Source: Natrinema sp. DC36 (GTDB lineage Archaea; Halobacteriota; Halobacteria; Halobacteriales; Natrialbaceae). From it: DNA of 64,000 nt. Of this stretch, positions 16,348 through 23,977 are shown piece by piece. The position numbers and the translations under genes were made by a program. Positions within the stretch are counted from its first letter, which is position 1, and every line of letters starts with the position of its first letter. The stretch spans positions 248,001 to 312,000 of the forward strand of contig NZ_CP084472.1 in the NCBI RefSeq assembly GCF_020405225.1. The letters are read 5' to 3'. The notes beneath the pieces were generated by a model, which made no database searches, had not been told where the DNA came from, and was given only the letters and a program-made list of their open reading frames with translations.

Positions 16348-17430
16348 CTACTCAGCACATGAAAAATGTGAATCAGAATTATCTTCATCCTTGGAGGGGT
16401 CAACTTGAGGAAGGAGGAAACGAACAACGTTTCCGCGAGGAGAATTTTTCTCGAAAATGAGTTCGCCTCCGAGTGAGTGGACACACCATTTCATTACCCA
16501 CAAACCGACGCCGGACCCATGGTATGTGGTGCTTGCCATGACATCCTCGTTAAGAACGTTGATTTCGACATCTGAGATGGTTGGACCATTGTCAATAATA
16601 CTAATTTCTCCCAACCCAGTATCCGAGTCTATGGCAGTTAGTACCTTGACGGATGGGATATCCTGATCGTTATGGACGATTGCATTGTCGACGGCGTGTT
16701 CGATAGCGTAGCGTAGGCCTTTATCGGCGTTTACGCAGATGTCGTCCTGAACGTTCACAGTCAGATCCACTTCTGAGTGGTCAACTTGAGTCTCTGTTAC
16801 AATATTTTTCACAAGACCATTGATATTCGTGGGCGAGCGCTGTGTTGCGTCAGGTTCAGCAATATCCTCGATCTGCTGAACTGAGTTACTTAATGTCCCG
16901 ATTTCCATTGAAATCTCCAAAATTGTCTCTACCTCCTCTTGTAGCGACTCTTCCTCAATAGCTTTTTTGAGGCGATCGGCATATCCTATGAGAACATTTG
17001 TTTCGTTTCGGAGGTTATGTCGGACAATTCGATTAAGAAGTCGCAATCGGCGTTCTCGTGCCTTATACTCGGTTATATCTCGAATTTCAGCGAGGACACA
17101 CGTGGTTCCATCAATTGTGGTCTGGTTGAGACGAACACGAACCCATATCTGCTCCCCATTCGCTCGTTCAATCCGCCATTCAAATACCTGAGAATCACCT
17201 GCAGCAGCCGCCTGAATTCGGCGGACTGCCTTTTCTTGTGAAAATTTTTTCGAAACTGGAGTGTAATCTCCAATTTCCATTTTGAGTAGATTCTCTCGAG
17301 AATAGCCGTATAACTGCTGTACCCGTTCGTTTAGGTCTAAAAGTGCGCCTGTCTTTGGATCACGTAAGGTAATACCGATATCTAAATCATCGAATGCCGC
17401 CGGCAATGACACTTTCTGAGAACCAGCCAT
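16348..17430 (-). CDS. PAS domain histidine kinase (degenerate G1 box)
   Basis: A 360-residue soluble protein. An N-terminal PAS domain (residues about 10-125: DDLDIGITLRDPKTG, RVQQLYGYSRENLL, a PAC end CVLAEIRDITEYK) precedes the haloarchaeal phosphoacceptor helix LNRIVRHNLRNETNVLIGY. The ATPase region has an N box EHAVDNAIVHND and a G2 box STTYHGSGVGLWVMKW. The G1 box reads IIDNGPTIS, where the usual second Gly is Thr, so ATP binding could be weakened. There is no membrane segment or receiver. Codon use is AT-richer than the flanking viral genes. It faces away from a second kinase across 165 bp. Confidence 0.85.
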   Translation of the reverse strand: MAGSQKVSLPAAFDDLDIGITLRDPKTGALLDLNERVQQLYGYSRENLLKMEIGDYTPVSKKFSQEKAVRRIQAAAAGDSQVFEWRIERANGEQIWVRVRLNQTTIDGTTCVLAEIRDITEYKARERRLRLLNRIVRHNLRNETNVLIGYADRLKKAIEEESLQEEVETILEISMEIGTLSNSVQQIEDIAEPDATQRSPTNINGLVKNIVTETQVDHSEVDLTVNVQDDICVNADKGLRYAIEHAVDNAIVHNDQDIPSVKVLTAIDSDTGLGEISIIDNGPTISDVEINVLNEDVMASTTYHGSGVGLWVMKWCVHSLGGELIFEKNSPRGNVVRFLLPQVDPSKDEDNSDSHFSCAE

Positions 17431-17595
17431 GAGTATTTCAAGTAAGAATAACTATAAAAAACCCCAATAAACAGAAAAAGAGTATTTCTACTAACAATGG
17501 TCAAGAAATATTGCTAAAGGTGATGTTAGAACACCTAATTTAGGCCAATAGATTTAACAAATGACAAAACGTATTGAGATCACTGGAGATATTTC
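17431..17595. promoter_or_regulatory. AT-rich divergent promoter region between two kinases
   Basis: This region is strongly AT-rich, with many A/T runs (for example ATAACTATAAAAAACCCC near 17448 and AACAAATGACAAAACG near 17560). It must hold the promoters for both divergent kinase genes. The TATAAAA at about 17453-17459 is a clear TATA element, reading as TTTTATA toward the minus-strand gene at 17430. No long inverted repeat was noted. Confidence 0.5.
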
Positions 17596-18567
17596 ATGAA
17601 AAGTTTCCCTCCACCGTCAGGTGGTCGTCAGGCCCTTGTTGAACACTTTCCAAATGGTGTCTTAGTGCTGTTTGATGCTGATCTCTGCTATCGTGTCGTT
17701 GGTCCGAAGACTCTTCCATTCACAGAAAGAAAAGCACAAGACATGGTCGGGAAACAGCTTTCTGAACTGTTTCCCGAAGAAACTGTTACCGAACTTAAAC
17801 CGAAACTCCAAGCCACTATAAATGGTTCCCCACAATCGTTCGACATTAAATATATGGATCAAATTCATCACATTGAGACACGGCCAGTGGATATTGATGG
17901 TGAGCCATACGGCGTCTTAGTCACCCAGGAGGTAACTGACGTTCGCAAGATCACGAAAGAACTTAAGCAACAGAACGAACGCCTCGACCAATTTGCGAGT
18001 ATGGTATCTCATGATCTTCGGAACCCGTTGGGGGTTGCATTAGGAGAACTTGAGGAGTATCGTGAGACGGGCGATGACGCTTACTTAGATGGAGTCAAGG
18101 GCGCACTGGAACGAATAGAAGACCTCATCGTAGATCTTACAGCACTTGCTCAGACCAGTCACCCCTCAAAAAGCTTCAAACCGGTCTCACTATCTACAGT
18201 CGCACAAGACGCTTGGAGAATGTTAGATACACGCACAGCGTCTCTCGAAACGCAGGACTGTACAATCAACGGTAACAGGAGCCAATTGCAAGCACTCTTC
18301 GAGAATTTATTCCGAAACGCAATCGGCCACGGTGGGGAGAACATAACTGTTCGTGTCGGGCCCATAGAAGACGGGTTCTACGTTGAGGATACCGGAGAGG
18401 GAATCCCACAAGAAAATCGAGAGCATGTGTTCGAGCACGGCTTCACATCGGGCTACAGCGGGAATGGAATTGGGCTTACAATCGTTAGTCGCATAGCCGC
18501 TGATCACGACCTCGATGTATCGCTTTCTGAAAGCCCAGAAGGAGGTGCTCGGTTCGAATTCAGTTAA
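17596..18567 (+). CDS. PAS domain histidine kinase, second provirus copy
   Basis: A 323-residue soluble kinase read on the plus strand. A PAS-like domain occupies residues about 15-120 (FPNGVLVLFDADLCYRVV, GKQLSELFPEETV, GVLVTQEVTDVRK). The HisKA helix QFASMVSHDLRNPLGVALGE carries the His. The ATPase has a good N box ALFENLFRNAIGHGG, G1 VEDTGEGIPQEN and G2 SGYSGNGIGLTIVSRIA. All catalytic motifs are intact, unlike the neighbour kinase. No response regulator is encoded nearby, so its output partner is unknown. Confidence 0.88.
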   Translation: MKSFPPPSGGRQALVEHFPNGVLVLFDADLCYRVVGPKTLPFTERKAQDMVGKQLSELFPEETVTELKPKLQATINGSPQSFDIKYMDQIHHIETRPVDIDGEPYGVLVTQEVTDVRKITKELKQQNERLDQFASMVSHDLRNPLGVALGELEEYRETGDDAYLDGVKGALERIEDLIVDLTALAQTSHPSKSFKPVSLSTVAQDAWRMLDTRTASLETQDCTINGNRSQLQALFENLFRNAIGHGGENITVRVGPIEDGFYVEDTGEGIPQENREHVFEHGFTSGYSGNGIGLTIVSRIAADHDLDVSLSESPEGGARFEFS

Positions 18568-18634
18568 AATATACTCCGCAGTTCAACCTCATCTAACTGA
18601 TTTTATGGGATATTTTGAGCAGGGTCTTCAACTA

Positions 18635-18868
18635 TTACTTACTGCAGATAAAGTACATGGTTTGACGAAGATCTTCTGGATTTGGGTAGCTGTCAATTGC
18701 GCCAATTTCCTCGAGATCTCGGAGAGCGTTATAGACCGTCCGTTGAGCGAGGAATGTCTCCTCGCAGAGCTCCTGTTGAGTGAGCTTCCCCTCGTACTCG
18801 AGGATCTTGTATACCAGCTTTGCTGTCGGCGGCAAGTCCTTGAGTTTCTGGGGTACTTGTTCAGGCAT
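18635..18868 (-). CDS. MarR-like winged-helix regulator
   Basis: A 77-residue protein starting MPEQVPQKLKDLPPTAKLVY; the longer frame to 18967 is not supported. The HTH reads KILEYEGKLTQQELCEETFL, AQRTVYNALRDLEEIGAI, and the wing DSYPNPEDLRQTMYF. This pattern is common in small haloarchaeal MarR/TrmB-like proteins linked to viruses and transposons. It lies downstream of the second kinase gene, convergent to it, separated by 67 bp. Target genes are unknown. Confidence 0.75.
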   Translation of the reverse strand: MPEQVPQKLKDLPPTAKLVYKILEYEGKLTQQELCEETFLAQRTVYNALRDLEEIGAIDSYPNPEDLRQTMYFICSK

Positions 18869-19017
18869 CGGACTCACCCCCTTCGCTTCGCGTAGAGTTT
18901 TCAGATTGTGAGACGGCGCGATCAGTATTCTGCTGTAGTGATTGGTGGGTGCATTCTGGCCGTTCAATATATCTTAGTGAAGACCAGACTGACTGATCAG
19001 GAACTCTTTGGATAAGT

Positions 19018-19206
19018 ATGTATGAAACTAAAGGCGCGCGACGTGGGATCGCTATCTGTGATCGCTGCAAGAACTCTGTTATCGTCTGGATTAGCCCTGA
19101 ACGAGGGCTCTCTCCAGTTGCAGGTTGCACAAAATGCAGTTGTGAAAACCCATGTTTCAGGCTGCTTAATAACCCCTCTGTAGACGGGGGCACTGATTGC
19201 CGGTAA
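19018..19206 (+). CDS. Small zinc-ribbon protein
   Basis: A 62-residue plus-strand protein with two Cys pairs: GIAICDRCKNSVIVWISPE and VAGCTKCSCENPCFRLL. The spacing looks like a zinc ribbon of the kind seen in small haloarchaeal proteins. A minus-strand frame over the same DNA (18861-19415) is less protein-like. The AT-rich base composition places this gene in the inserted regulatory segment. The role is unknown. Confidence 0.6.
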   Translation: MYETKGARRGIAICDRCKNSVIVWISPERGLSPVAGCTKCSCENPCFRLLNNPSVDGGTDCR

Positions 19207-19233
19207 GTTTCGCCTGAGTAGTGTGCGCTTTCG

Positions 19234-19623
19234 TCACTCATCGACCTCACCTCGTAGTCGGAGCTTCTGGACACGGTCGTTCGCCAGTCCGATAACTTCC
19301 TCTCGCGGATCGTCGACTCTCGAGAGGTTCGATTCGATCTTCTCGCGGAGTTTCCACCGGTCGTTGATCCCGATCCATGTGCGGCCCTCGTCGTCCTTGG
19401 TCTGGAACAGATCATCGTTTCGGCGAGCGGCGGTGAACGCTCGATGGATCTCCTCGATGCCGAAGCCGGCTTGGTTGAGTGTGCCGACCACTGATGGTTT
19501 GCTCGCGAGCGGTGGCTGCTTGTTCCCCGAGTTGTGATCGACGGCGCTGATGGCCCGCTCGTAGACCTCCTTCGAGCGCTTGCGGCGTTCTGCTTCGGTC
19601 TGGGTGGTGGATGATCGGGGCAT
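19234..19623 (-). CDS. Hypothetical viral protein next to MCM
   Basis: A 129-residue charged protein: RRKRSKEVYERAISAVDHN, LASKPSVVGTLNQAGFGIEE, AFTAARRNDDLFQTKDDEG and WKLREKIESNLSRVDDPREE. The middle resembles a winged helix, which would suit a replication accessory. It begins directly after the stop of MCM (19624), so the two are co-transcribed. No known family is recognised. Confidence 0.65.
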   Translation of the reverse strand: MPRSSTTQTEAERRKRSKEVYERAISAVDHNSGNKQPPLASKPSVVGTLNQAGFGIEEIHRAFTAARRNDDLFQTKDDEGRTWIGINDRWKLREKIESNLSRVDDPREEVIGLANDRVQKLRLRGEVDE

Positions 19624-21729
19624 CTACGTCACCCGCACCTCCTTGTTCGTTTTCGGCTCGTAGGCGTCGCCTTTCTTCTTCAGTTTCTTGATCTCGTGTT
19701 GTGCCTTCTCCTGCGATATCCCTTCCTCTTTGAGCTTCTCGAAGATGTCCTCGTAGGGGACGCCGCCAGCTTTGCCGGCCTGCATCTCCCGAATGACTGC
19801 CTGGACGGTCTTGATCCGCTCTCGCTGGGGCTGCGAGGTGTTCGATTCGACGATGTCGGCGTCGAACTCGCCGTCTTCGTTCATGCCGTAGTCCTGGAGG
19901 GACTCGCCGACCAGCCGCTTCGCACGTTGGATGTCTTCCTCTTCGATCCACTGCGAGAGACGAGCTCGAGCACTCGCCTCAGCGATACGATGCATGTCCT
20001 GGAGCTTCCGCAGCGTGATCGGGACCGGGGCGTCATCATCGTAGCCGTTGACGCCACGCATCCGGACGTACGCATCCCGGAGCTTATTCCGATCCTCCTC
20101 GGTCCGGAAGCGTGGATCGGGGAGTTGTCGAACGTAGGCGATGTACTTCCGGAGGAGGTCGTGGTCGATCACGCGATCGTCGTCATCGGCGACGGTGTTC
20201 TCTCCGGCCCGTTTCGCTTTCGCTGTCTCTTTCGTCTCGAGAACGTGGTCGGCCTTCTCTCGGTCCGTCTTTTCGTCCGGGATGTCCTGCAGTTTGAAGA
20301 TGAGCGCGAACCGCGAGAGGAGCGTCTCGCCCAGGTCGATCTGCTCGCTGTCAGCGACGTAGTTGTCCCAGCGGTCGTGTTTCGGATTGCCGCCGGCGAA
20401 CACCGACGTCTCGGCAGGGAGCGTCGTGTTGATCCCGGCCTTGTTGACGTCGACTTTCATGTCCGCCATCGCACCGTGCATCGAGTCCTGGACGTCGTCG
20501 CGAACCTTGTCGATCTCGTCGATCGAGGCGAGACCGTTGTTCGCCTGGACGAGTGCGCCGGCGTCGAGCGTCCACTCGCCGTCGGCCCAGTCGTCCTGTT
20601 TCGCCGTCGCCGTCATCCCGGCCTCGGTTGCTCCCTTGCCGTTCGCGAAGACCGACCGCGGAGCGATCAGCTTCGCCTCCCGGAGGAGCGTCGACTTCCC
20701 CGTCGAGGCGTCACCGATCAGCAGCATGTGGAAGACCCCGCGGACCTCACGGCCGTTGTCGAGCTCGACGGTCGCCCCGCCGATGAGCATCAGGAAGAGC
20801 CCCTCCTTGATGAGGTCGTACTTCTCGCCAGTGAGGTCAGGGGCGATACTGTCGAGGACGACCTCGAACAGCGGCCCGTACTCGCCGTTCGCGATCGCCT
20901 CGATCTGCCGTTTGTCTTCCTCGGTGATCTCGAGATCTTCGAAGTCCGTATCGCAGATCTCGATGTGGTGACCCTCGAGGTAGGGCTTGAACCGGTTGGT
21001 CTTCTTGTTGTTCGATCCATCCTGTTTCAGCTGCAGTCGACCGGTGACGTCGATGCGATCGCCGGGTTCGGCCTGATCGGTGAGGTCGTCCTCGAGGGCG
21101 ACGTCGATCTTCGTCCCTTCACCACCGGCGGCTACTTCCGGCGGCTCGGCGAGTCGGAGCATCTGCGCGTCGACGAACTCCGACTGGTCGTAGTTGATAT
21201 TGAACGGCCCCTGCCGTTCGCAGCCCTTGCACTCGTGAGGCTCCTGGAAGTCCTCGGCCGATCCGGATTGTGGGATACGATTGAGGGTGCTGCAGAGCTG
21301 GCACTCGAAGGCCGCTTCCTCGAGTTTCGGATCGACGTCGGTCGCCTTCTCGACCTGGCCTTCGACCGTGAGGTACGGCGACTTGTTGTGGCGCTCCGTC
21401 GGTGAGAACCACCCTGGGTAGAACGAGTCGGTCTCGTTCAGGTTCTTCACGCGGACGTGTGCCTGACCGAGTGAGACGTCGATCGGAAGGTCGTACAGCC
21501 GCAGCGCCTCTTCGGCGTAGCGCTGGAGCTGGTCCGGCTGGGCGAGGTAGTCGTCCGCGAGGTCGGGAGCATACTGGTAGAGATCCCCCCAGCCAACCTC
21601 GAGGGACCGTTGCTCGTTCGGGTAGTACTGGGCGAGCGTCCGGATCTCCTCGTCGTAGTAGTTCCGGAAGAACTCCTGGAAGTCATCCACGAGCTCTGAA
21701 CCGCCGTCTTGAGCCGTCACAACGACCAC
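19624..21729 (-). CDS. mcm: Viral MCM replicative helicase
   Basis: A 701-residue MCM. The N-terminal domain has a zinc site (CQLCSTLNRIPQ and HECKGCERQGPF) and an OB-like part (DRIDVTGRLQLKQDG). The AAA+ domain has Walker A LLIGDASTGKSTLLREA near residue 350, a sensor loop ATEAGMTATAKQDDW, Walker B NGLASIDEIDKVRDD and an arginine finger ETLLSRFALIFKLQD. A C-terminal winged helix is visible near GGVPYEDIFEKLKEEGIS. The start is GTG (21729), with V4 as an alternative GTG. Haloviruses and their proviruses often carry their own MCM, here next to a candidate origin. No intein is present. Confidence 0.95.
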   Translation of the reverse strand: MVVVTAQDGGSELVDDFQEFFRNYYDEEIRTLAQYYPNEQRSLEVGWGDLYQYAPDLADDYLAQPDQLQRYAEEALRLYDLPIDVSLGQAHVRVKNLNETDSFYPGWFSPTERHNKSPYLTVEGQVEKATDVDPKLEEAAFECQLCSTLNRIPQSGSAEDFQEPHECKGCERQGPFNINYDQSEFVDAQMLRLAEPPEVAAGGEGTKIDVALEDDLTDQAEPGDRIDVTGRLQLKQDGSNNKKTNRFKPYLEGHHIEICDTDFEDLEITEEDKRQIEAIANGEYGPLFEVVLDSIAPDLTGEKYDLIKEGLFLMLIGGATVELDNGREVRGVFHMLLIGDASTGKSTLLREAKLIAPRSVFANGKGATEAGMTATAKQDDWADGEWTLDAGALVQANNGLASIDEIDKVRDDVQDSMHGAMADMKVDVNKAGINTTLPAETSVFAGGNPKHDRWDNYVADSEQIDLGETLLSRFALIFKLQDIPDEKTDREKADHVLETKETAKAKRAGENTVADDDDRVIDHDLLRKYIAYVRQLPDPRFRTEEDRNKLRDAYVRMRGVNGYDDDAPVPITLRKLQDMHRIAEASARARLSQWIEEEDIQRAKRLVGESLQDYGMNEDGEFDADIVESNTSQPQRERIKTVQAVIREMQAGKAGGVPYEDIFEKLKEEGISQEKAQHEIKKLKKKGDAYEPKTNKEVRVT

Positions 21730-21992
21730 CTCCGGGATCGGACCGTTGTTGCGGAGGTGTGTAGACTACACAACACCGAACGAGAGGTGTTGTGCTGTTC
21801 GAATGCGAGCGATGCGAGCGATGTCCGAGCGTACCTATGACTAATCGACATTTGCTTTCTTGAATTACTTCAGGGGATTTTCTCCCAGTTCAACCGTCCT
21901 TGTACTCAGAACGGTCCTGGCGGGGGCACCCCCCTGATGAGGTGTTGTGTAACCGCAACACCTCCGCAACAGGTGTTCACCCGGACAACACC
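21730..21992. repeat. GGTGTTG iteron cluster, candidate viral replication origin
   Basis: GGTGTTG or its reverse CAACACC occurs at 21771, 21786, 21941, 21956 and 21986, with a further GGTGTT at 21972. GAGGTGTTG and CAACACCTC face each other around 21939-21964. A perfect palindrome GTGTAGACTACAC spans about 21759-21771. Between the two groups lies an AT-rich stretch (about 21836-21895). The cluster directly precedes the MCM gene and its last copies lie at the end of the upstream gene. Iterons plus an AT-rich segment next to the replicative helicase are what a viral origin would look like. Confidence 0.6.
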
Positions 21993-22573
21993 CCCTCGTG
22001 GATCCGGACGCCGGCGACCGTCTCCGGGAGCTCGGTCGGCGACTTCACGATCAACCGCGTGTTCTTCGAACTCGATCGAGGCTCCTTCTGGAATCGGCAG
22101 AGATCACGATCGTCGACCAACTGCTCGGCCTTCTCCATCACGGCGTAGGTATTCGTCCGGTGGATCTTCTCCTCGGCCGCCTCGAGGACGTCCTGGATCC
22201 GACTCCCATCGTACTCTTCTCTCCCCACTGAGCTGGCCGTGACGTTCGCCGCGTGCTTGAGGACGATAGCTGCCTGGTGGTCTCGCTTCGCCGCACTCTT
22301 TCGAGCGACGTCCTGGTAGAATTCCGCTGCTCGATTCATCTTGTTAACCTGATCGCGGAGATCTACCACACGCTGACGGAGCTGCTCGTTCTCCTCCTCG
22401 AGGCCCTCGACGCGATCGACGGCACGTTGGGCAGCCTCGACGGGACCGCACTCGGTCGGGTCGATCTCGTCGCCGGCGAGCCCGTAGATGAGCTTCCGGA
22501 ACGCGACGTCGTTGGCCGCATCCCCGTCGAGCGACTCGTCAGCATGGCGAGCGTCGGCGTAGTCGTCGGTCAC
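21977..22573 (-). CDS. Coiled-coil early viral protein
   Basis: A 198-residue protein. Residues about 55-90 are a coiled coil (RVEGLEEENEQLRQRVVDLR). A helix-rich region follows with EFYQDVARKSAAKRDHQAAI and a C-terminal winged-helix-like part (IQDVLEAAEEKIHRTNTYAV). It lies upstream of the iteron region and MCM and overlaps the next gene by 4 bp at 22570-22573. A DNA-binding or replication-initiation accessory role would fit. No named family is recognised. Confidence 0.65.
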   Translation of the reverse strand: MTDDYADARHADESLDGDAANDVAFRKLIYGLAGDEIDPTECGPVEAAQRAVDRVEGLEEENEQLRQRVVDLRDQVNKMNRAAEFYQDVARKSAAKRDHQAAIVLKHAANVTASSVGREEYDGSRIQDVLEAAEEKIHRTNTYAVMEKAEQLVDDRDLCRFQKEPRSSSKNTRLIVKSPTELPETVAGVRIHEGVLSG

Positions 22574-22878
22574 CGCTGCTCACCTCCGTCGGGATCGTAG
22601 AGGATCTCGCCGGCACGCGCGATCCGGAAGTCCGGACCCGAGACGAGACCGCGAACGCGTTGCTTGAGTGTGTCGTCGGCGCGGATATCGGTGTGACGAC
22701 GGTACAGCTTGTGGAGTCGGGTGATCTTGACCGGCTCCCCTGGCTCGAGGTGATCGATTACAGCCTCGTCGCGATCGTCATAGTTGACCGTCGAATCGGT
22801 CGAGTCTTCGAGTAACGCTTCGAGTTCCGCGACACGACCCTCGAGGTCTTCCACCCTCTCCTCGAGATCCTCAGACAT
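22570..22878 (-). CDS. Early viral protein with coiled coil and wHTH
   Basis: A 102-residue protein. An N-terminal leucine-rich coil (LEERVEDLEGRVAELEALLE) is followed by a winged-helix-like domain: DEAVIDHLEPGEPVKITRLH, KLYRRHTDIRADDTLKQRV and a basic end FRIARAGEILYDP. It could bind DNA as a dimer. It sits in the early operon between a zinc protein and the coiled-coil protein, with overlaps at both ends. Confidence 0.65.
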   Translation of the reverse strand: MSEDLEERVEDLEGRVAELEALLEDSTDSTVNYDDRDEAVIDHLEPGEPVKITRLHKLYRRHTDIRADDTLKQRVRGLVSGPDFRIARAGEILYDPDGGEQR

Positions 22879-23023
22879 GGCGGATCACCGGGTAGCCACC
22901 CGTACAGCCACCGCAGACGATCCGCTCCCCGTGCTTCGGGTGATCGATGGCGACGTCGGCCGGATCGGTGCAACCGAGCGCCCCGCAGGTCGGGCCGGAT
23001 CCATCGTCAGTCTGGGCGCTCAC
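22871..23023 (-). CDS. 50-residue zinc-ribbon protein, first gene of the early operon
   Basis: A short GTG-started ORF: MSAQTDDGSGPTCGALGCTD, then AIDHPKHGERIVCGGCTGGY and PVIRHV. Four Cys in two pairs (TCGALGC and VCGGC) define a zinc ribbon. Its stop overlaps the next gene's ATG at 22878. It is the rightmost viral gene. The promoter could be the GTGTATAG at about 23094-23087 on this strand. Function is unknown; such proteins are common in halovirus early regions. Confidence 0.65.
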   Translation of the reverse strand: MSAQTDDGSGPTCGALGCTDPADVAIDHPKHGERIVCGGCTGGYPVIRHV

Positions 23024-23142
23024 GCGCAGACACCCCCTATCTGACCGCCAGATTGATGCGTCGGCCGGAAAATGTCGGAGTGACTACTTCCTATACACCG
23101 GTTTGCCGGTTTCTGTGGCAGACTCGGGATCCAAGAAGTAAC

Positions 23143-23150
23143 TTCTATAC
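23143..23150 (+). promoter_or_regulatory. TATA element of the sdh operon
   Basis: TTCTATAC lies 30 bp before the ATG of sdhC, consistent with a leaderless or nearly leaderless archaeal transcript. A short inverted repeat ACCGG-TTTG-CCGGT at 23098-23111 lies upstream, close to the provirus boundary. Confidence 0.5.
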
Positions 23151-23179
23151 CCCCGCGGTCTAACGCACCACATGAGCGT

Positions 23180-23611
23180 ATGAGTCAGTCTTACAATCGC
23201 GGTCTCATCGAGGACTTCGGTCGCTGGAAGGAGTTCTCGGCCGGCATGTGGGCGTGGATCTTCCACAAGTTCACCGGATGGGTGCTAATCGGCTACCTGT
23301 TCACCCACATCGCCGTGCTGAGTACCTCTATCGGTGGCGCACAGGGCGAAACGACGATGGTCGACGGAGAAGCGGTTAACGTGTACACCGCGACGCTGCA
23401 GGGGCTCGAGGGCCTGTTTCTCGTCCGTCTGCTCGAGATCGGCCTGCTCGCGGTGGCCGTCTTCCACATTCTGAACGGCCTCCGCCTGCTGATGGTCGAT
23501 CTCGGCGTCGGACTCGACTCCCAGGACAAGAGTTTCTACGCCTCGCTGGTACTGACGGGTGCGATCACCGTCGCCAGCGTCCCCACGTTCCTCACGGGGG
23601 TGTCGATCTAA
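23180..23611 (+). CDS. sdhC: Succinate dehydrogenase cytochrome b556 subunit
   Basis: A 143-residue membrane subunit of complex [22 protein letters not shown] and [20 protein letters not shown] include the typical HKxTG and the first haem-ligand His. Later [20 protein letters not shown] carries the second conserved His-x-x-NG-R-L motif. Three membrane helices are seen. It anchors the catalytic subunits and passes electrons to quinone. Its stop overlaps the start of sdhD. Confidence 0.95.
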   Translation: MSQSYNRGLIEDFGRWKEFSAGMWAWIFHKFTGWVLIGYLFTHIAVLSTSIGGAQGETTMVDGEAVNVYTATLQGLEGLFLVRLLEIGLLAVAVFHILNGLRLLMVDLGVGLDSQDKSFYASLVLTGAITVASVPTFLTGVSI

Positions 23612-23976
23612 TGGCGGAACGGTATTCCTCCTTTACGCCCGGCGGCACCGGCTGGTTCCTCCAGCGGATCACGGCGGCGTTTCTCGTCGTCGTTCTCGCT
23701 TTCCACTTCTTCCTCCTACACTTCGTCAACCACGCGTACGAGGTAACCTTCTTGGGCACCGAGGCCCGAATGCAAAACATCGGCTACTTCCTCACGATGG
23801 TGCTGTTCCTGATCACCGCCGCGTTCCACGGCGTCAACGGCGTCTACAACGCGCTGGTCAATCAGGGCCTCGAGGGGGCCCAGAAGAAGGTCGTGCTGGC
23901 GGTGCTGGTCATCGCCGGCGTCGCGCTCGTCGCGCAGGGAATCTACGTCGCACTCGCAATGAGAGGGATGATCTAA
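23611..23976 (+). CDS. sdhD: Succinate dehydrogenase membrane anchor subunit
   Basis: A 121-residue membrane protein. GGTGWFLQRITAAFLVVVLA is the start typical of archaeal SdhD, with FHFFLLHFVNH next and later FLITAAFHGVNGVYNALVNQ, which keeps an H-x-x-NG motif. Three hydrophobic helices match the partner SdhC. It is coupled to sdhC by a 1-bp overlap and to sdhB by a 1-bp gap. Confidence 0.93.
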   Translation: MAERYSSFTPGGTGWFLQRITAAFLVVVLAFHFFLLHFVNHAYEVTFLGTEARMQNIGYFLTMVLFLITAAFHGVNGVYNALVNQGLEGAQKKVVLAVLVIAGVALVAQGIYVALAMRGMI

Positions 23977-23977
23977 T

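Noticed and set aside
18861-19415. 184-codon minus-strand frame starting with MSDESAHYSGE at about 19240
   Set aside because: Its inner start overlaps the stop of the gene next to MCM in an operon-like way, so it was considered. The rest of the frame lacks a domain pattern, and the plus-strand zinc-ribbon gene at 19018-19206 is a better explanation.
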